NCBI GenBank assembly: GCA_030746295.1
Contig: JASLMY010000208.1
Span: 1 to 8,930, forward strand
Direction of reading: 5' to 3'
Length of the DNA: 8,930 nucleotides
Source of the DNA: Alphaproteobacteria bacterium
Lineage (GTDB): Bacteria; Pseudomonadota; Alphaproteobacteria; GCA-2731375
The stretch's first letter is position 1; every line of letters starts with the position of its first letter. Made by a program: the position numbers and the translations under genes. The notes under the pieces were generated by a model, which did not search any database, was not told where the DNA came from, and worked only from the letters and a program-made list of their open reading frames with translations. Below, in pieces: positions 1 to 6,112 of this stretch.

Positions 1-872
1 TCGGGCCCGTCGAGGTCGCCCTCGCGCCGGGGTCCGGTGGAAAAGGTGGTGTACGCCGAGAACTCCTGCCCCGTCGCCGAGCGGGCCAGGAGCCGCAGGA
101 TCGTGGTCGCGTCCTCGAGCGTCGGCACCACCTTCTCGATCGAGGCGACGACGACGTGGACCTTGGGCAGGATCTGGGTCAGGTCGCCGTTGCCCTCGTT
201 GGTGACGATCACCGACGAGCCGGTCTCGGCGATGAGGTAGTTGGCGCCGGTGCTGCCGACGTCGGCGTCGAGATATTTCTGGCGCAGCACCTCGCGGGCC
301 TCGCCGATCAGGGCCTCGGGCTCGGTCTGCCGCTCGGTCTTGCCGTATTGGGCGTGGTGGGCGTGGAAGAGGTCGGAGACCTGCTCGCGGGTCTTGTGCA
401 CCGCAGGTGCGATGATGTGGCTCGGCGGCTCTTCGGCGAGTTGGACGATGTATTCGCCGAGATCGGTCTCCACGGGCGTGATGCCGTGGCGCTCCAGATG
501 CTCGTTCAGCCGCAGCTCCTCGGCCACCATGCTCTTGCCCTTGGTGACGGTCTTGGCACCGGCATCGCGGCAGATTTCCAGGATGACGCGGCGCGCGTCC
601 TCGGCCGTCGGGCACCAGTGGACCTGGCCGCCGGCGGCGGTGCAGTTCTTCTCGAAGACCTCGAGATAGTGGTCGAGGTTCCCCAGCACGTGGTCTTTCA
701 GCTCGGCGCCGCGTTGACGCAGGGCCTCGTATTCGGGCAGTGCGGCCAGCGCCTCTGCCCGGCGCGGCACCAGGCCCTGGGTCATGCGACCGAGCGCCGA
801 GGCGAGATTGGGGTCGGCGAGCGCTTGGGCAGCGTTCTCTTTGAAGGCGCGGACGTCCTTGTGCTCGATCAC
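1..872 (-). CDS. lutB: LutB/LldF-type iron-sulfur lactate oxidation subunit (3' end missing)
   Basis: In this family LutB is the predicted 4Fe-4S electron-transfer subunit of the cytoplasmic LutABC complex, which oxidises L-lactate to pyruvate. The 290 residues present cover the N-terminal LUD-type domain. Recognisable blocks are KGKSMVAEE at about 111-119, VETDLGEYIVQL at 134-145, AETGSSVIVTNEGN at 215-228 and VASIEK at 242-247. Family members are about 470 residues, so roughly the last 180, which should hold the cysteine clusters, lie off the left edge. The start is a GTG whose bases overlap the lutA stop in a 4-bp GTGA junction, a usual sign of translational coupling. A weak GAGG lies about 10 nt upstream. 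The family assignment is firm; lactate as the substrate is inferred from the family and from lutA next door. lutC would be expected further left but is not visible. Confidence 0.93.
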   Translation of the reverse strand, partial: MIEHKDVRAFKENAAQALADPNLASALGRMTQGLVPRRAEALAALPEYEALRQRGAELKDHVLGNLDHYLEVFEKNCTAAGGQVHWCPTAEDARRVILEICRDAGAKTVTKGKSMVAEELRLNEHLERHGITPVETDLGEYIVQLAEEPPSHIIAPAVHKTREQVSDLFHAHHAQYGKTERQTEPEALIGEAREVLRQKYLDADVGSTGANYLIAETGSSVIVTNEGNGDLTQILPKVHVVVASIEKVVPTLEDATTILRLLARSATGQEFSAYTTFSTGPRREGDLDGP

Positions 873-1657
873 GTCTCGCTCGCCTCGTCGGTCTCGCCCG
901 GCTCGCCAATTGGCGGCGCCTCGTCGGCCATGCCGGCCAGCAGCTCGGCGACATGGCGAACTTCGATCTCGGCGCCGCGGCGCTGCAGCCGGCCGGCCAT
1001 GTTGAAGAGGCAGCCGAGATCGCCCGCCAGCAGGAGATCGGCCCCGGTAGCCAGGACGTCGTCGACCTTGCGGTCGAGGATGTCGGTCGAGATCTCGCCA
1101 TACTTGACGCAGAAGGTGCCGCCGAAGCCGCAGCATTCCTCCGGTTGCTCCAGCTCCGCCAGATCCAGGCCCTCGACCTTGCCCAATAGAGCGCGCGGTG
1201 CTGCCTTGATGCCGAGCTCACGCAGCCCGGCGCAGGCATCGTGATAGGTGGCGAGGCCGGCCCAACGGGCCGTCACCGGCGCCGATTTCACCACTTCGGC
1301 GAGGAACTGGGTCAGCTCGAAGGTCTTGGCGGCGAGGCCGGCGGCCCGCGTCACCCACTTCGGATCGCCCTTGAGGAGCTCGGGGTAGTGATGGCGGATC
1401 ATGCCGGCGCAGGAGCCCGACGGTACCACCACGTAGTCGAAGCCCTCGAAGTCACGGATGACCTGGCGCGCCAGTACCGCCGCGTCCTGCCGGTCGCCGG
1501 CGTTGTAGGCCGGCTGGCCGCAACAGCTCTGCAGCGGCACGTGCACCCGGCAGCCCGCGGCCTCCAGGAGCCGTGCCGTGGCGAAGGCCACGGACGGCCG
1601 GAAGAGATCGGCCAGACAGGTGACGAAAAGGCCAACATTTGGTGCTTTCTCGGCCAT
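869..1657 (-). CDS. lutA: LutA/LldE-type lactate oxidation subunit (CCG-domain protein)
   Basis: This 262-residue protein matches LutA/LldE, the small subunit with two cysteine-rich CCG domains. Family knowledge places it with LutB and LutC in L-lactate oxidation and predicts that the CCG repeats bind iron-sulfur clusters. Repeat 1 shows C14, CCG at 45-47 and C83 (PSGSCAGM). Repeat 2 shows C142 (YHDACAG), CCG at 175-177 (EECCGFGGTF) and C216 (GDLGCLFN). Further cysteines are C36 and C183. Length is normal for the family, with a short acidic tail after residue 243. The ATG is supported by GGAG at 1664-1667, spaced 6 nt. The gene overlaps lutB by 4 bp and follows mltA after a 78-bp gap containing a plausible promoter, so the lut genes probably have their own transcript. 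Homologous heterodisulfide-reductase-like or glycolate oxidase GlcF C-terminal proteins share CCG domains, but the length and the LutB partner favour LutA. Confidence 0.93.
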   Translation of the reverse strand: MAEKAPNVGLFVTCLADLFRPSVAFATARLLEAAGCRVHVPLQSCCGQPAYNAGDRQDAAVLARQVIRDFEGFDYVVVPSGSCAGMIRHHYPELLKGDPKWVTRAAGLAAKTFELTQFLAEVVKSAPVTARWAGLATYHDACAGLRELGIKAAPRALLGKVEGLDLAELEQPEECCGFGGTFCVKYGEISTDILDRKVDDVLATGADLLLAGDLGCLFNMAGRLQRRGAEIEVRHVAELLAGMADEAPPIGEPGETDEASET

Positions 1658-1687
1658 GGCGGGCTCCGGCGCGGGCGACGGCGAGCG

Positions 1688-1715
1688 ACTATAGCAGCCG
1701 ATCGAGCAGGGGCAA
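1688..1715 (-). promoter_or_regulatory. Candidate sigma70-type promoter for lutAB
   Basis: On the minus strand a -35-like TTGCCC (1715 to 1710) is followed after 16 nt by a -10-like TATAGT (1693 to 1688), a 5/6 match to the consensus hexamer. Transcription would start near 1681 and give a leader of about 24 nt that includes the lutA GGAG. The AT-rich hexamer stands out in the GC-rich gap between mltA and lutA. The spacer contains the palindrome CGATCG (1699-1704), which may or may not be an operator. This is prediction by eye. Confidence 0.45.
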
Positions 1716-1735
1716 CCGGACGGCGGGAGCCGCCC

Positions 1736-2953
1736 TCAGCCGTCGGCCGCCTTGGCCGCCACCGCCTTCGGCAGCAGCAGGTACCAGCGCCCGGCGTGCT
1801 TCATGCGCCCGGCGACGGCGGCCGCCTCGGCCCCGTGGCCCCAGAAAACGTCGCCCCTGACCGCGCCCCGGATGGCGCCGCCCGTATCCTGGGCCACCAT
1901 CAACCGGCGCAGTGGCCGGTCCGGCGCCGCGGCATCGGCCGCCGGTGCGCTGGCCTCGAGCCAGACGGGCACGCCCAAGGGCAGGCGGCGGCGGTCGATG
2001 GCGATCGAGCGGCCGGGCGTCAGCGCCACGCCCAGGGCGCCGATCGGCCCCTCGCCCTCGAGCTCGCGGAAGAAGACGTAGGACGGGTTCAGCCGCATCA
2101 CCTTGGCGCCCTCGGCGGGATTGGTTTCCAGCCAAGCCCGGATCGACTGCATGGAGACGTTCTGGCGGGTCAACGCGCCGCGCTTGATCAGCTCGCGGCC
2201 GATGGCGTAGTAGCGTCGGCCGTTCTGGCCGGCATAGCCAACCCGAGCCTCGCCGCCATCGTCGAGACGGACCCGGCCGGAGCCCTGGATATGCAGGAAG
2301 AAGGCGTCGACGGCGCTGTCGACCCAGAGCAGCACCGCCGCCTCGCCGAGACCCTTGGTTTCGATCGCCGCGCGGTCGGGATAGGGCACGAGGCGGCCCT
2401 TGGCGACCCGGCCGGTGATCCGCCGTCCCTTCAACTTGGCATCGAAGCGGCCGAGATCGGCCCGGACGAGATCGTCCGGCCGGCGATGTAGCGGCACGGC
2501 ATAGCGTTCGCTCTGCCGCCGGCTGCCGCTCAGCAGCGGCTCGTAGTAGCCGGTGAAGAGACCGTCGGCGTCCTCGCCCTGGCGAACGGCAAGCGGCGTG
2601 AAGCGGGCCTCGAAGAACTGCCGCGCCACCACATGGTCGCGGGCTTCCACCTCGCCGGCCTCGGCGCAGAGCGGGCGCCAGTCGCCGACCCGCCCCGCGA
2701 TGCCGCCGGGGCCTAGCGGACGCGTTTCGGGCCAGCGGGCAAAGCGGCGACAGCTCCGCAAAAAGGCAAGCAGGGCAGCGCCGTGGGAATCCTGTCGCCA
2801 GCCGGCGAGGTCCTTGAAGGAAACGGGGTCGAGGACGAGACGGGGTGGCGGCGGCACCGCCGGGGGCGGCCGCGAGAGCCACCACGCGCCGAGCCCCATT
2901 GCCGCCAAAAGCAGCATCGCGGCAAGCGTGACGGGGCCGCCGGAGCGTCGCAC
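1736..2953 (-). CDS. mltA: Membrane-bound lytic murein transglycosylase A (MltA)
   Basis: MltA cleaves the MurNAc-GlcNAc bond of peptidoglycan in the periplasm and forms 1,6-anhydroMurNAc ends. The 405-residue product has a basic N-terminus and a hydrophobic segment at about 9-27 followed by a proline-rich stretch. The MltA domain follows, with FTGYYEP at 133-139, VDAFFLHIQGSGRV at 215-228, GQNGRRYYAIGREL at 242-255 and NPSYVFFREL at 289-298. A C-terminal 3D domain has AQDTGGAIRG with D356, and D368 in the RGDVFWG block. By position D368 is the likely counterpart of the catalytic Asp308 of E. coli MltA, with a one-residue offset. There is no lipobox cysteine, so it looks anchored or secreted rather than a lipoprotein. 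The GTG start lies 6 bp after the Tim44-like stop and lacks a clear Shine-Dalgarno sequence, suggesting coupled translation. An ATG at codon 13 would cut into the hydrophobic segment and is less likely. Confidence 0.93.
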   Translation of the reverse strand: MRRSGGPVTLAAMLLLAAMGLGAWWLSRPPPAVPPPPRLVLDPVSFKDLAGWRQDSHGAALLAFLRSCRRFARWPETRPLGPGGIAGRVGDWRPLCAEAGEVEARDHVVARQFFEARFTPLAVRQGEDADGLFTGYYEPLLSGSRRQSERYAVPLHRRPDDLVRADLGRFDAKLKGRRITGRVAKGRLVPYPDRAAIETKGLGEAAVLLWVDSAVDAFFLHIQGSGRVRLDDGGEARVGYAGQNGRRYYAIGRELIKRGALTRQNVSMQSIRAWLETNPAEGAKVMRLNPSYVFFRELEGEGPIGALGVALTPGRSIAIDRRRLPLGVPVWLEASAPAADAAAPDRPLRRLMVAQDTGGAIRGAVRGDVFWGHGAEAAAVAGRMKHAGRWYLLLPKAVAAKAADG

Positions 2954-2959
2954 CGGCGG

Positions 2960-3667
2960 TCAGTTCTCGCTGCTGGTGGCGACCAACTCCCAGTTCGGGT
3001 CGCGCATGCCGGTGTCGCGGGCGAAGGTCCAGATGTCCGTCACCTCGCGCTCCTGGGGGGCACCGCCGACCGCCTCACCGGCCTTGGTCCGGGTGACGCT
3101 GATCATGTCGGAGATGAACTTGACCGTGACCTCGGCGATCTTGCCGTTGAGGCGGGCGTCGACGATATCCGCCGACTTGATCGCCGTGATCGTCGTCTCC
3201 AGTGTCTGCTGGGCCGATTCCCGGCTCTCGATCGCACCTTCGAAATTGTCGTAGACCTCGTCGTTCAGAAGCCGCTGCAGCTGCTCGCGGTTGCCCTCGG
3301 CAAATGCGGCGACGATCATCTCGTAGGCCGCGCGGGCACCTTGAACGAAGGCGCCAGGCTCGAAGCTATGGTCAACAATCTTGATCTGGGTCAAGCCAGC
3401 GCCGATCGGCGAGTCCTCCGCCCAGAGCGCCGCCTCGGCTTCGCGCTGCTGTCCTTCCGGGCGGGCGCCCTCGCGTTCGGGTAGGTTGACGACGTTGTCC
3501 TCGGCGCTCTCCGCCTCCTCGCCGCCCTCGCGCAGGCGATAGGGATCGGGGGGGGGTTGCTGCTCGTGGCCGGTGCGCCGGCCGAGGACGCTTCGCAGAC
3601 GCAGAAAAATGAACCCGGCCACCATGGCGACCAGGAGGATATCCAGGAAACTCAGACCTTCGCCCAT
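2960..3667 (-). CDS. Tim44-like domain inner-membrane protein
   Basis: This is a 235-residue Tim44/TimA-type protein. Bacterial members are inner-membrane-associated proteins related to the mitochondrial import motor subunit Tim44; their bacterial role is not settled. A single hydrophobic segment spans about 8-23 (LDILLVAMVAGFIFL), followed by RLRSVLGRR, a polar low-complexity linker rich in Glu, Pro and Arg at about 32-87, and a Tim44 domain at about 88-232 ending in DPNWELVAT. I chose the ATG at 3667 because MGEGLSFLDILL places the membrane segment directly at the N-terminus, as in homologues I recall. The same frame is open upstream to a GTG at 3787 and contains two more ATGs exactly 30 and 60 nt upstream inside a repeat, so the start is uncertain. 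It is probably cotranscribed with mltA, 6 bp downstream, and divergent from fxsA. The symbol timA would be used by some authors. Confidence 0.88.
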   Translation of the reverse strand: MGEGLSFLDILLVAMVAGFIFLRLRSVLGRRTGHEQQPPPDPYRLREGGEEAESAEDNVVNLPEREGARPEGQQREAEAALWAEDSPIGAGLTQIKIVDHSFEPGAFVQGARAAYEMIVAAFAEGNREQLQRLLNDEVYDNFEGAIESRESAQQTLETTITAIKSADIVDARLNGKIAEVTVKFISDMISVTRTKAGEAVGGAPQEREVTDIWTFARDTGMRDPNWELVATSSEN

Positions 3668-3740
3668 TCTCGCCCGGACGATCTCCGTCCGGCCCATTCT
3701 CGCCTGGCCATCACGTATCCGGTACATGCTCGCCTGGCCG
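3662..3740 (-). repeat. Three 30-nt tandem repeats upstream of the Tim44-like gene
   Basis: Reading the minus strand, three units begin near 3740, 3710 and 3680, each exactly 30 nt apart. Each carries a core close to GGCCAGGCGAGAATG, so ATG triplets fall at 3727, 3697 and 3667, all in one frame. The 12-bp core CCCATTCTCGCC on the plus strand is identical at 3663-3674 and 3693-3704. The third, outer copy is more diverged. Units 1 and 2 match at about 20 of 30 positions. Units 2 and 3 match at about 16 of the first 19, and the last unit runs into the coding region. If translated, the units read as decapeptides (GQAS-MYRIRD, GQAR-MGRTEI, VRAR-MGEG). Confidence 0.7.
3674..3692. repeat. 7-bp inverted repeat just upstream of the Tim44-like start
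   Basis: CCGGACG at 3674-3680 and CGTCCGG at 3686-3692 are perfect inverted copies around a 5-nt centre, 7 bp upstream of the chosen Tim44-like ATG and between repeat units. It could be an mRNA hairpin close to the ribosome-binding region or a protein-binding site. In GC-rich DNA a 7-bp stem can also arise by chance. Confidence 0.4.
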
Positions 3741-3891
3741 CGCCGCAACCTGGCGCTCTCGAAGGCAAATTCGGCCCTTACGAACACAAGCCCGGCACAG
3801 TACCGCGCCGGCTACGCCCGAGTCCAGCCGCGGCGGGCATTCCGGCGCCACACGTGTTACATAACCCTAGGCTCGGTAAGGAACAAGAAGC
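3741..3891. promoter_or_regulatory. Divergent intergenic region between the Tim44-like gene and fxsA
   Basis: This stretch must hold the promoters for the Tim44-like/mltA transcript and for fxsA. It contains a relatively AT-rich patch at about 3850-3890, the perfect 8-bp palindrome ACACGTGT (3850-3857), CATAAC (3860-3865) as a possible -10 for fxsA, and the fxsA Shine-Dalgarno AAGGA at 3878-3882. On the minus strand TTGTTC followed after 17 nt by TATGTA is a weak promoter-like pair that would give a leader of about 180 nt. I see no strong sigma70 match on either strand. Confidence 0.35.
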
Positions 3892-4371
3892 GTGGCCTGG
3901 ATCGTTCTTTTTCTTTTTCTTGCGGTGCCGCTGGTCGAGATCGCCGTTTTCATCGAGGTCGGCGGTTGGCTCGGTCTTTGGCCGACGCTCGCCGTCATCG
4001 TCGCGACGGCGGTCGCGGGAACGGCGTTGCTCAGGTGGCAAGGCCTCTCGACGCTGGCCCGCGCCCAGGCGGCATTGGATCGCGGCCAGCTGCCGGTCGC
4101 CGAGGTCTTCGACGGGGCCTGCCTGCTGGTTGCCGGCGCGCTGCTGTTGACCCCCGGCTTCGTTACCGACGCCGTCGGCGGGCTGTTGTTCCTGCCGCCG
4201 TTCCGGGCCTTGCTGCGCGGCTTGATCGCGCATCGCCTGACGGCCGGACTGCGAGCGCCTAGGCCCGAGCAGGGACCGGACGGTGTCATCGACGGAGAAT
4301 GGGAGGAGGTCGTCGTCGAAAAGCAAGAGATCGAGAGCAGTTCCGAGTCGGAGCCACCGGAGCGGAAGTGA
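3892..4371 (+). CDS. fxsA: FxsA family inner-membrane protein
   Basis: This 159-residue polytopic membrane protein belongs to the FxsA family. E. coli FxsA was named because its overproduction relieves exclusion of phage T7 by the F plasmid; its normal role is unclear. Hydrophobic segments lie at about 3-20, 25-46 and 74-87. The family hallmark TPGFVTDAVGGLLFLPPFR is at 87-105. A charged cytoplasmic-looking tail contains GVIDGEWEEV at 131-140 and ends in a Glu/Ser-rich run. The GTG start has AAGGA at 3878-3882, spaced 9 nt, and gives the expected first membrane helix. Codons 5-10 are GTT, CTT and TTT, AT-rich choices unlike the rest of the gene. fxsA is divergent from the Tim44-like gene and converges on the PLP enzyme with a 16-bp gap and no obvious terminator. 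Confidence 0.9.
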   Translation: MAWIVLFLFLAVPLVEIAVFIEVGGWLGLWPTLAVIVATAVAGTALLRWQGLSTLARAQAALDRGQLPVAEVFDGACLLVAGALLLTPGFVTDAVGGLLFLPPFRALLRGLIAHRLTAGLRAPRPEQGPDGVIDGEWEEVVVEKQEIESSSESEPPERK

Positions 4372-4387
4372 CGGCTCGGACCACGCC

Positions 4388-5452
4388 TTACACAAACGGC
4401 TCCAGCCCTTCCTCCAGATCGTCGGCATAGGCGAAGAGGGCCGGGCCGCCGCCGCTGTGCAGAAAGAGGACACCGCCCGGTGCCGCCGGCGCGCGCCGGC
4501 GCAGGCAATGGATCATCCCGGCCATGGTCTTGCCGGTATAGACCGGATCCAGAAGCAGGCCCTCGTTCTCGGCCGCGAGCCGGATGGCCTCGCGGCAGGC
4601 CTCGTTGAGGCGGCCGTAGCCCGGCGCCAGGGTGGCGTCGGTGATGCGGATGTCCTCGGGCCCGACCGCCGCCGGCAGCTCCAGAAGCTCGGCCAGCTCC
4701 GCCGCCCGCTGGCCGACCCGCTCACGTTGGCGTGTCGCGTCGCGGCGGACGCAGACCCCGGTGATCGCGTGTCCGAGACCAAGCGCGCGAAAGCCGAACA
4801 AGAGGCCGGCATGGGTGAACGAGCTGCCCGAGGCGACGAAGATCTCGCCGATCTCGAGCTCGCGTCGGCGCAAATCGTCGGCCAGCTCGATGGCGGCGCG
4901 GACGTAGCCCAGCGCGCCCAGGGGCTTGGCCGCGGGGCCGAGCGGGATGATGTAGGGGTGACGGCCCTCCTGGCGCAACGCCTCGGCGATCCGGCGGAGC
5001 TCGGCGTCGGCACCGGCCTCGTCCTCGCCGTCCGGATAACGGCTGAGGCTGGCGCCGAGCAACCGGTCCAAGAGCACGTTGCCCGAGCCCTGGTAAATGG
5101 CGCCCTCGTGCGGCACCCGGTCCTCGAGCTGGATATGGCAGCGCATGCCGAGCTTGCGCGCCGCGGCGGCAGCCATGCGGACGTAGTTCGACTGCACGGC
5201 GCCGGTAATCAGGACGGTGTCCGCCTGAGAGGCTTGGGCGGCGCCGAAATAGTACTCCAGCTGGCGCACCTTGTTGCCGCCGAAGGCGAGGCCGGTGCAA
5301 TCGTCGCGCTTGACCCAAAGCGGCGGGGCGTCGAGCGTCCGGCTCAGATTCTCCATTGGCTCGAGCGGCGTCGGCGCATGCGCCAGCGTGGCCCGGGGAA
5401 AGCGGTCGAGATGGCGCGCCAGCGTTTTCCGCCGCGATTCGAGCTCCGTCAT
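4388..5452 (-). CDS. PLP-dependent enzyme, D-cysteine desulfhydrase/ACC deaminase family
   Basis: This 354-residue fold-type II PLP enzyme belongs to the family that includes D-cysteine desulfhydrase (D-cysteine to pyruvate, sulfide and ammonia), ACC deaminase and cysteate sulfo-lyase. The Schiff-base lysine is K61 in GGNKVRQLE (58-66). The SN motif is in GAVQSNYVR (84-92), the cofactor loop is probably ASGSSFTHAG (207-216), and C-terminal blocks are DPVYTGKTMAG (302-312) and LHSGGGPALFAY (331-342). Positions that are Glu295 and Leu322 in ACC deaminase align by motif with T306 and S333, which argues against ACC deamination and for a desulfhydrase-like activity; the real substrate is unknown. 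I use the ATG at 5452 with AGGA and GAGG upstream; an ATG at 5500 would add 16 polar residues. It sits alone, divergent from secB and convergent with fxsA, so it looks like an insertion into the conserved fxsA-secB neighbourhood. Confidence 0.85.
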   Translation of the reverse strand: MTELESRRKTLARHLDRFPRATLAHAPTPLEPMENLSRTLDAPPLWVKRDDCTGLAFGGNKVRQLEYYFGAAQASQADTVLITGAVQSNYVRMAAAAARKLGMRCHIQLEDRVPHEGAIYQGSGNVLLDRLLGASLSRYPDGEDEAGADAELRRIAEALRQEGRHPYIIPLGPAAKPLGALGYVRAAIELADDLRRRELEIGEIFVASGSSFTHAGLLFGFRALGLGHAITGVCVRRDATRQRERVGQRAAELAELLELPAAVGPEDIRITDATLAPGYGRLNEACREAIRLAAENEGLLLDPVYTGKTMAGMIHCLRRRAPAAPGGVLFLHSGGGPALFAYADDLEEGLEPFV

Positions 5453-5514
5453 CGTCCTATCGCCTCGCCCCTTGTCTGATCCGCCTTCCCGATCGACCAT
5501 CGGCGATCACTCGC

Positions 5515-5543
5515 TTGTCGCCGTACCGGCACCATGCTAGCAA
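5515..5543 (+). promoter_or_regulatory. Weak candidate promoter for secB
   Basis: In the 120-bp divergent gap between the PLP enzyme and secB, TTGTCG (5515-5520) is followed after 17 nt by TAGCAA (5538-5543). The -35 matches consensus at 4/6 and the -10 at only 3/6. The start point would be near 5550, giving a short leader that includes the secB Shine-Dalgarno GAGGA at 5559-5563. On the other strand I see no convincing promoter for the PLP gene, only short GATCG/CGATC inverted repeats around 5491-5508. Confidence 0.28.
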
Positions 5544-5572
5544 CGTCGGCCGATTGACGAGGACATCGCCCC

Positions 5573-6082
5573 ATGACCGATACCACCGAGACCGACGCGC
5601 CCGAGCTGCCCGGAGCCGACGTCGGCGCGGCGCCCAATCTACAGATCGTCGCCCAGTATTTGAAGGATCTGTCGTTCGAGAACTACAACGCGCCACAGAG
5701 CCTGATGCAGTCGGCAGAGGCGCCGAACATCGAGGTCGCGGTCAACCTCGACGCCCAGAACGTCACCGAGAACGTCTACGAGATCGATCTGACGATCACG
5801 GCGACGGCCGACCGGGACAACGAGCGGGTCTTTCTGGTCGAGGTCGTCTATGGCGGACTTTTTCAGATCCAGAACGTCGAGGCGGAGGCGGTCCGCCCCG
5901 TCTGCCTGATCGAGTGCCCGCGCCAGCTCTTCCCCTTCGCCCGGCGGATCATCGCCGACGCGACCCGCGATGGCGGCTTTCCGCCCTTGCTGGTGGATCC
6001 GATCGACTTTTTCCGGCTCTATCGCGAGCGCTACGGCAACGGCGCCGCGGCCGAGGACGCGGGCGACGGCAGCGAGACTTAG
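5573..6082 (+). CDS. secB: SecB protein-export chaperone
   Basis: SecB is a cytosolic tetrameric chaperone that keeps preproteins unfolded and hands them to SecA at the SecYEG translocon. The 169-residue product starts with a polar tail (about 1-20), followed by the SecB core: PNLQIVAQYLKDLSFENYNAP at about 21-41, VVYGGLFQI at 91-99, and ECPRQLFPFARRII at 114-127 leading into DGGFPPLLVDPIDF at 133-146. It ends in an acidic, disordered-looking tail. Length is slightly above the 155 residues of the E. coli protein, mostly in the tails. GAGGA at 5559-5563, spaced 9 nt, supports the ATG. It is a single-gene unit, divergent from the PLP enzyme and convergent with the HTH/coiled-coil gene. A T5 run follows the stop (6085-6089) with no hairpin directly before it. 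Confidence 0.95.
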   Translation: MTDTTETDAPELPGADVGAAPNLQIVAQYLKDLSFENYNAPQSLMQSAEAPNIEVAVNLDAQNVTENVYEIDLTITATADRDNERVFLVEVVYGGLFQIQNVEAEAVRPVCLIECPRQLFPFARRIIADATRDGGFPPLLVDPIDFFRLYRERYGNGAAAEDAGDGSET

Positions 6083-6112
6083 TGTTTTTCCGACTATCGT
6101 CGAACTGCCGGG

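Noticed and set aside
156..1244. Long open plus-strand frame opposite lutB and lutA
   Set aside because: The minus-strand frames carry clear family motifs with normal start and stop junctions; the plus-strand frame is antisense, rich in Ala/Gly/Val/Arg, and shows no family motif. Other long plus-strand frames at 1241-2491, 2553-3254, 5356-6444 and 6469-7632 were rejected for the same reason.
1722..1734. Small GGCGG-GAG-CCGCC hairpin just after the mltA stop
   Set aside because: The stem is only 5 bp with a 3-nt loop and no T-run, which is common by chance in this composition, so I do not call it a terminator.
3668..3787. N-terminal extension of the Tim44-like protein to a GTG at 3787
   Set aside because: The added 40 residues are basic and repetitive and would precede the membrane helix; MGEGLSFLDILL at 3667 looks like the native N-terminus. 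The repeat leaves the ATG at 3697 as a real alternative.
3778..4508. Long minus-strand frames opposite fxsA
   Set aside because: They are antisense to a clear FxsA protein with hydrophobic helices and a good ribosome-binding site, and their products are Arg/Ser/Pro-rich with no motif.
5453..5500. ATG at 5500 as start of the PLP enzyme
   Set aside because: It adds 16 polar residues not expected in the family; the ATG at 5452 has AGGA and GAGG nearby.
6085..6089. T5 run just after the secB stop as an intrinsic terminator
   Set aside because: No stable hairpin ends directly before it; the strong hairpin is downstream at 6113-6182.
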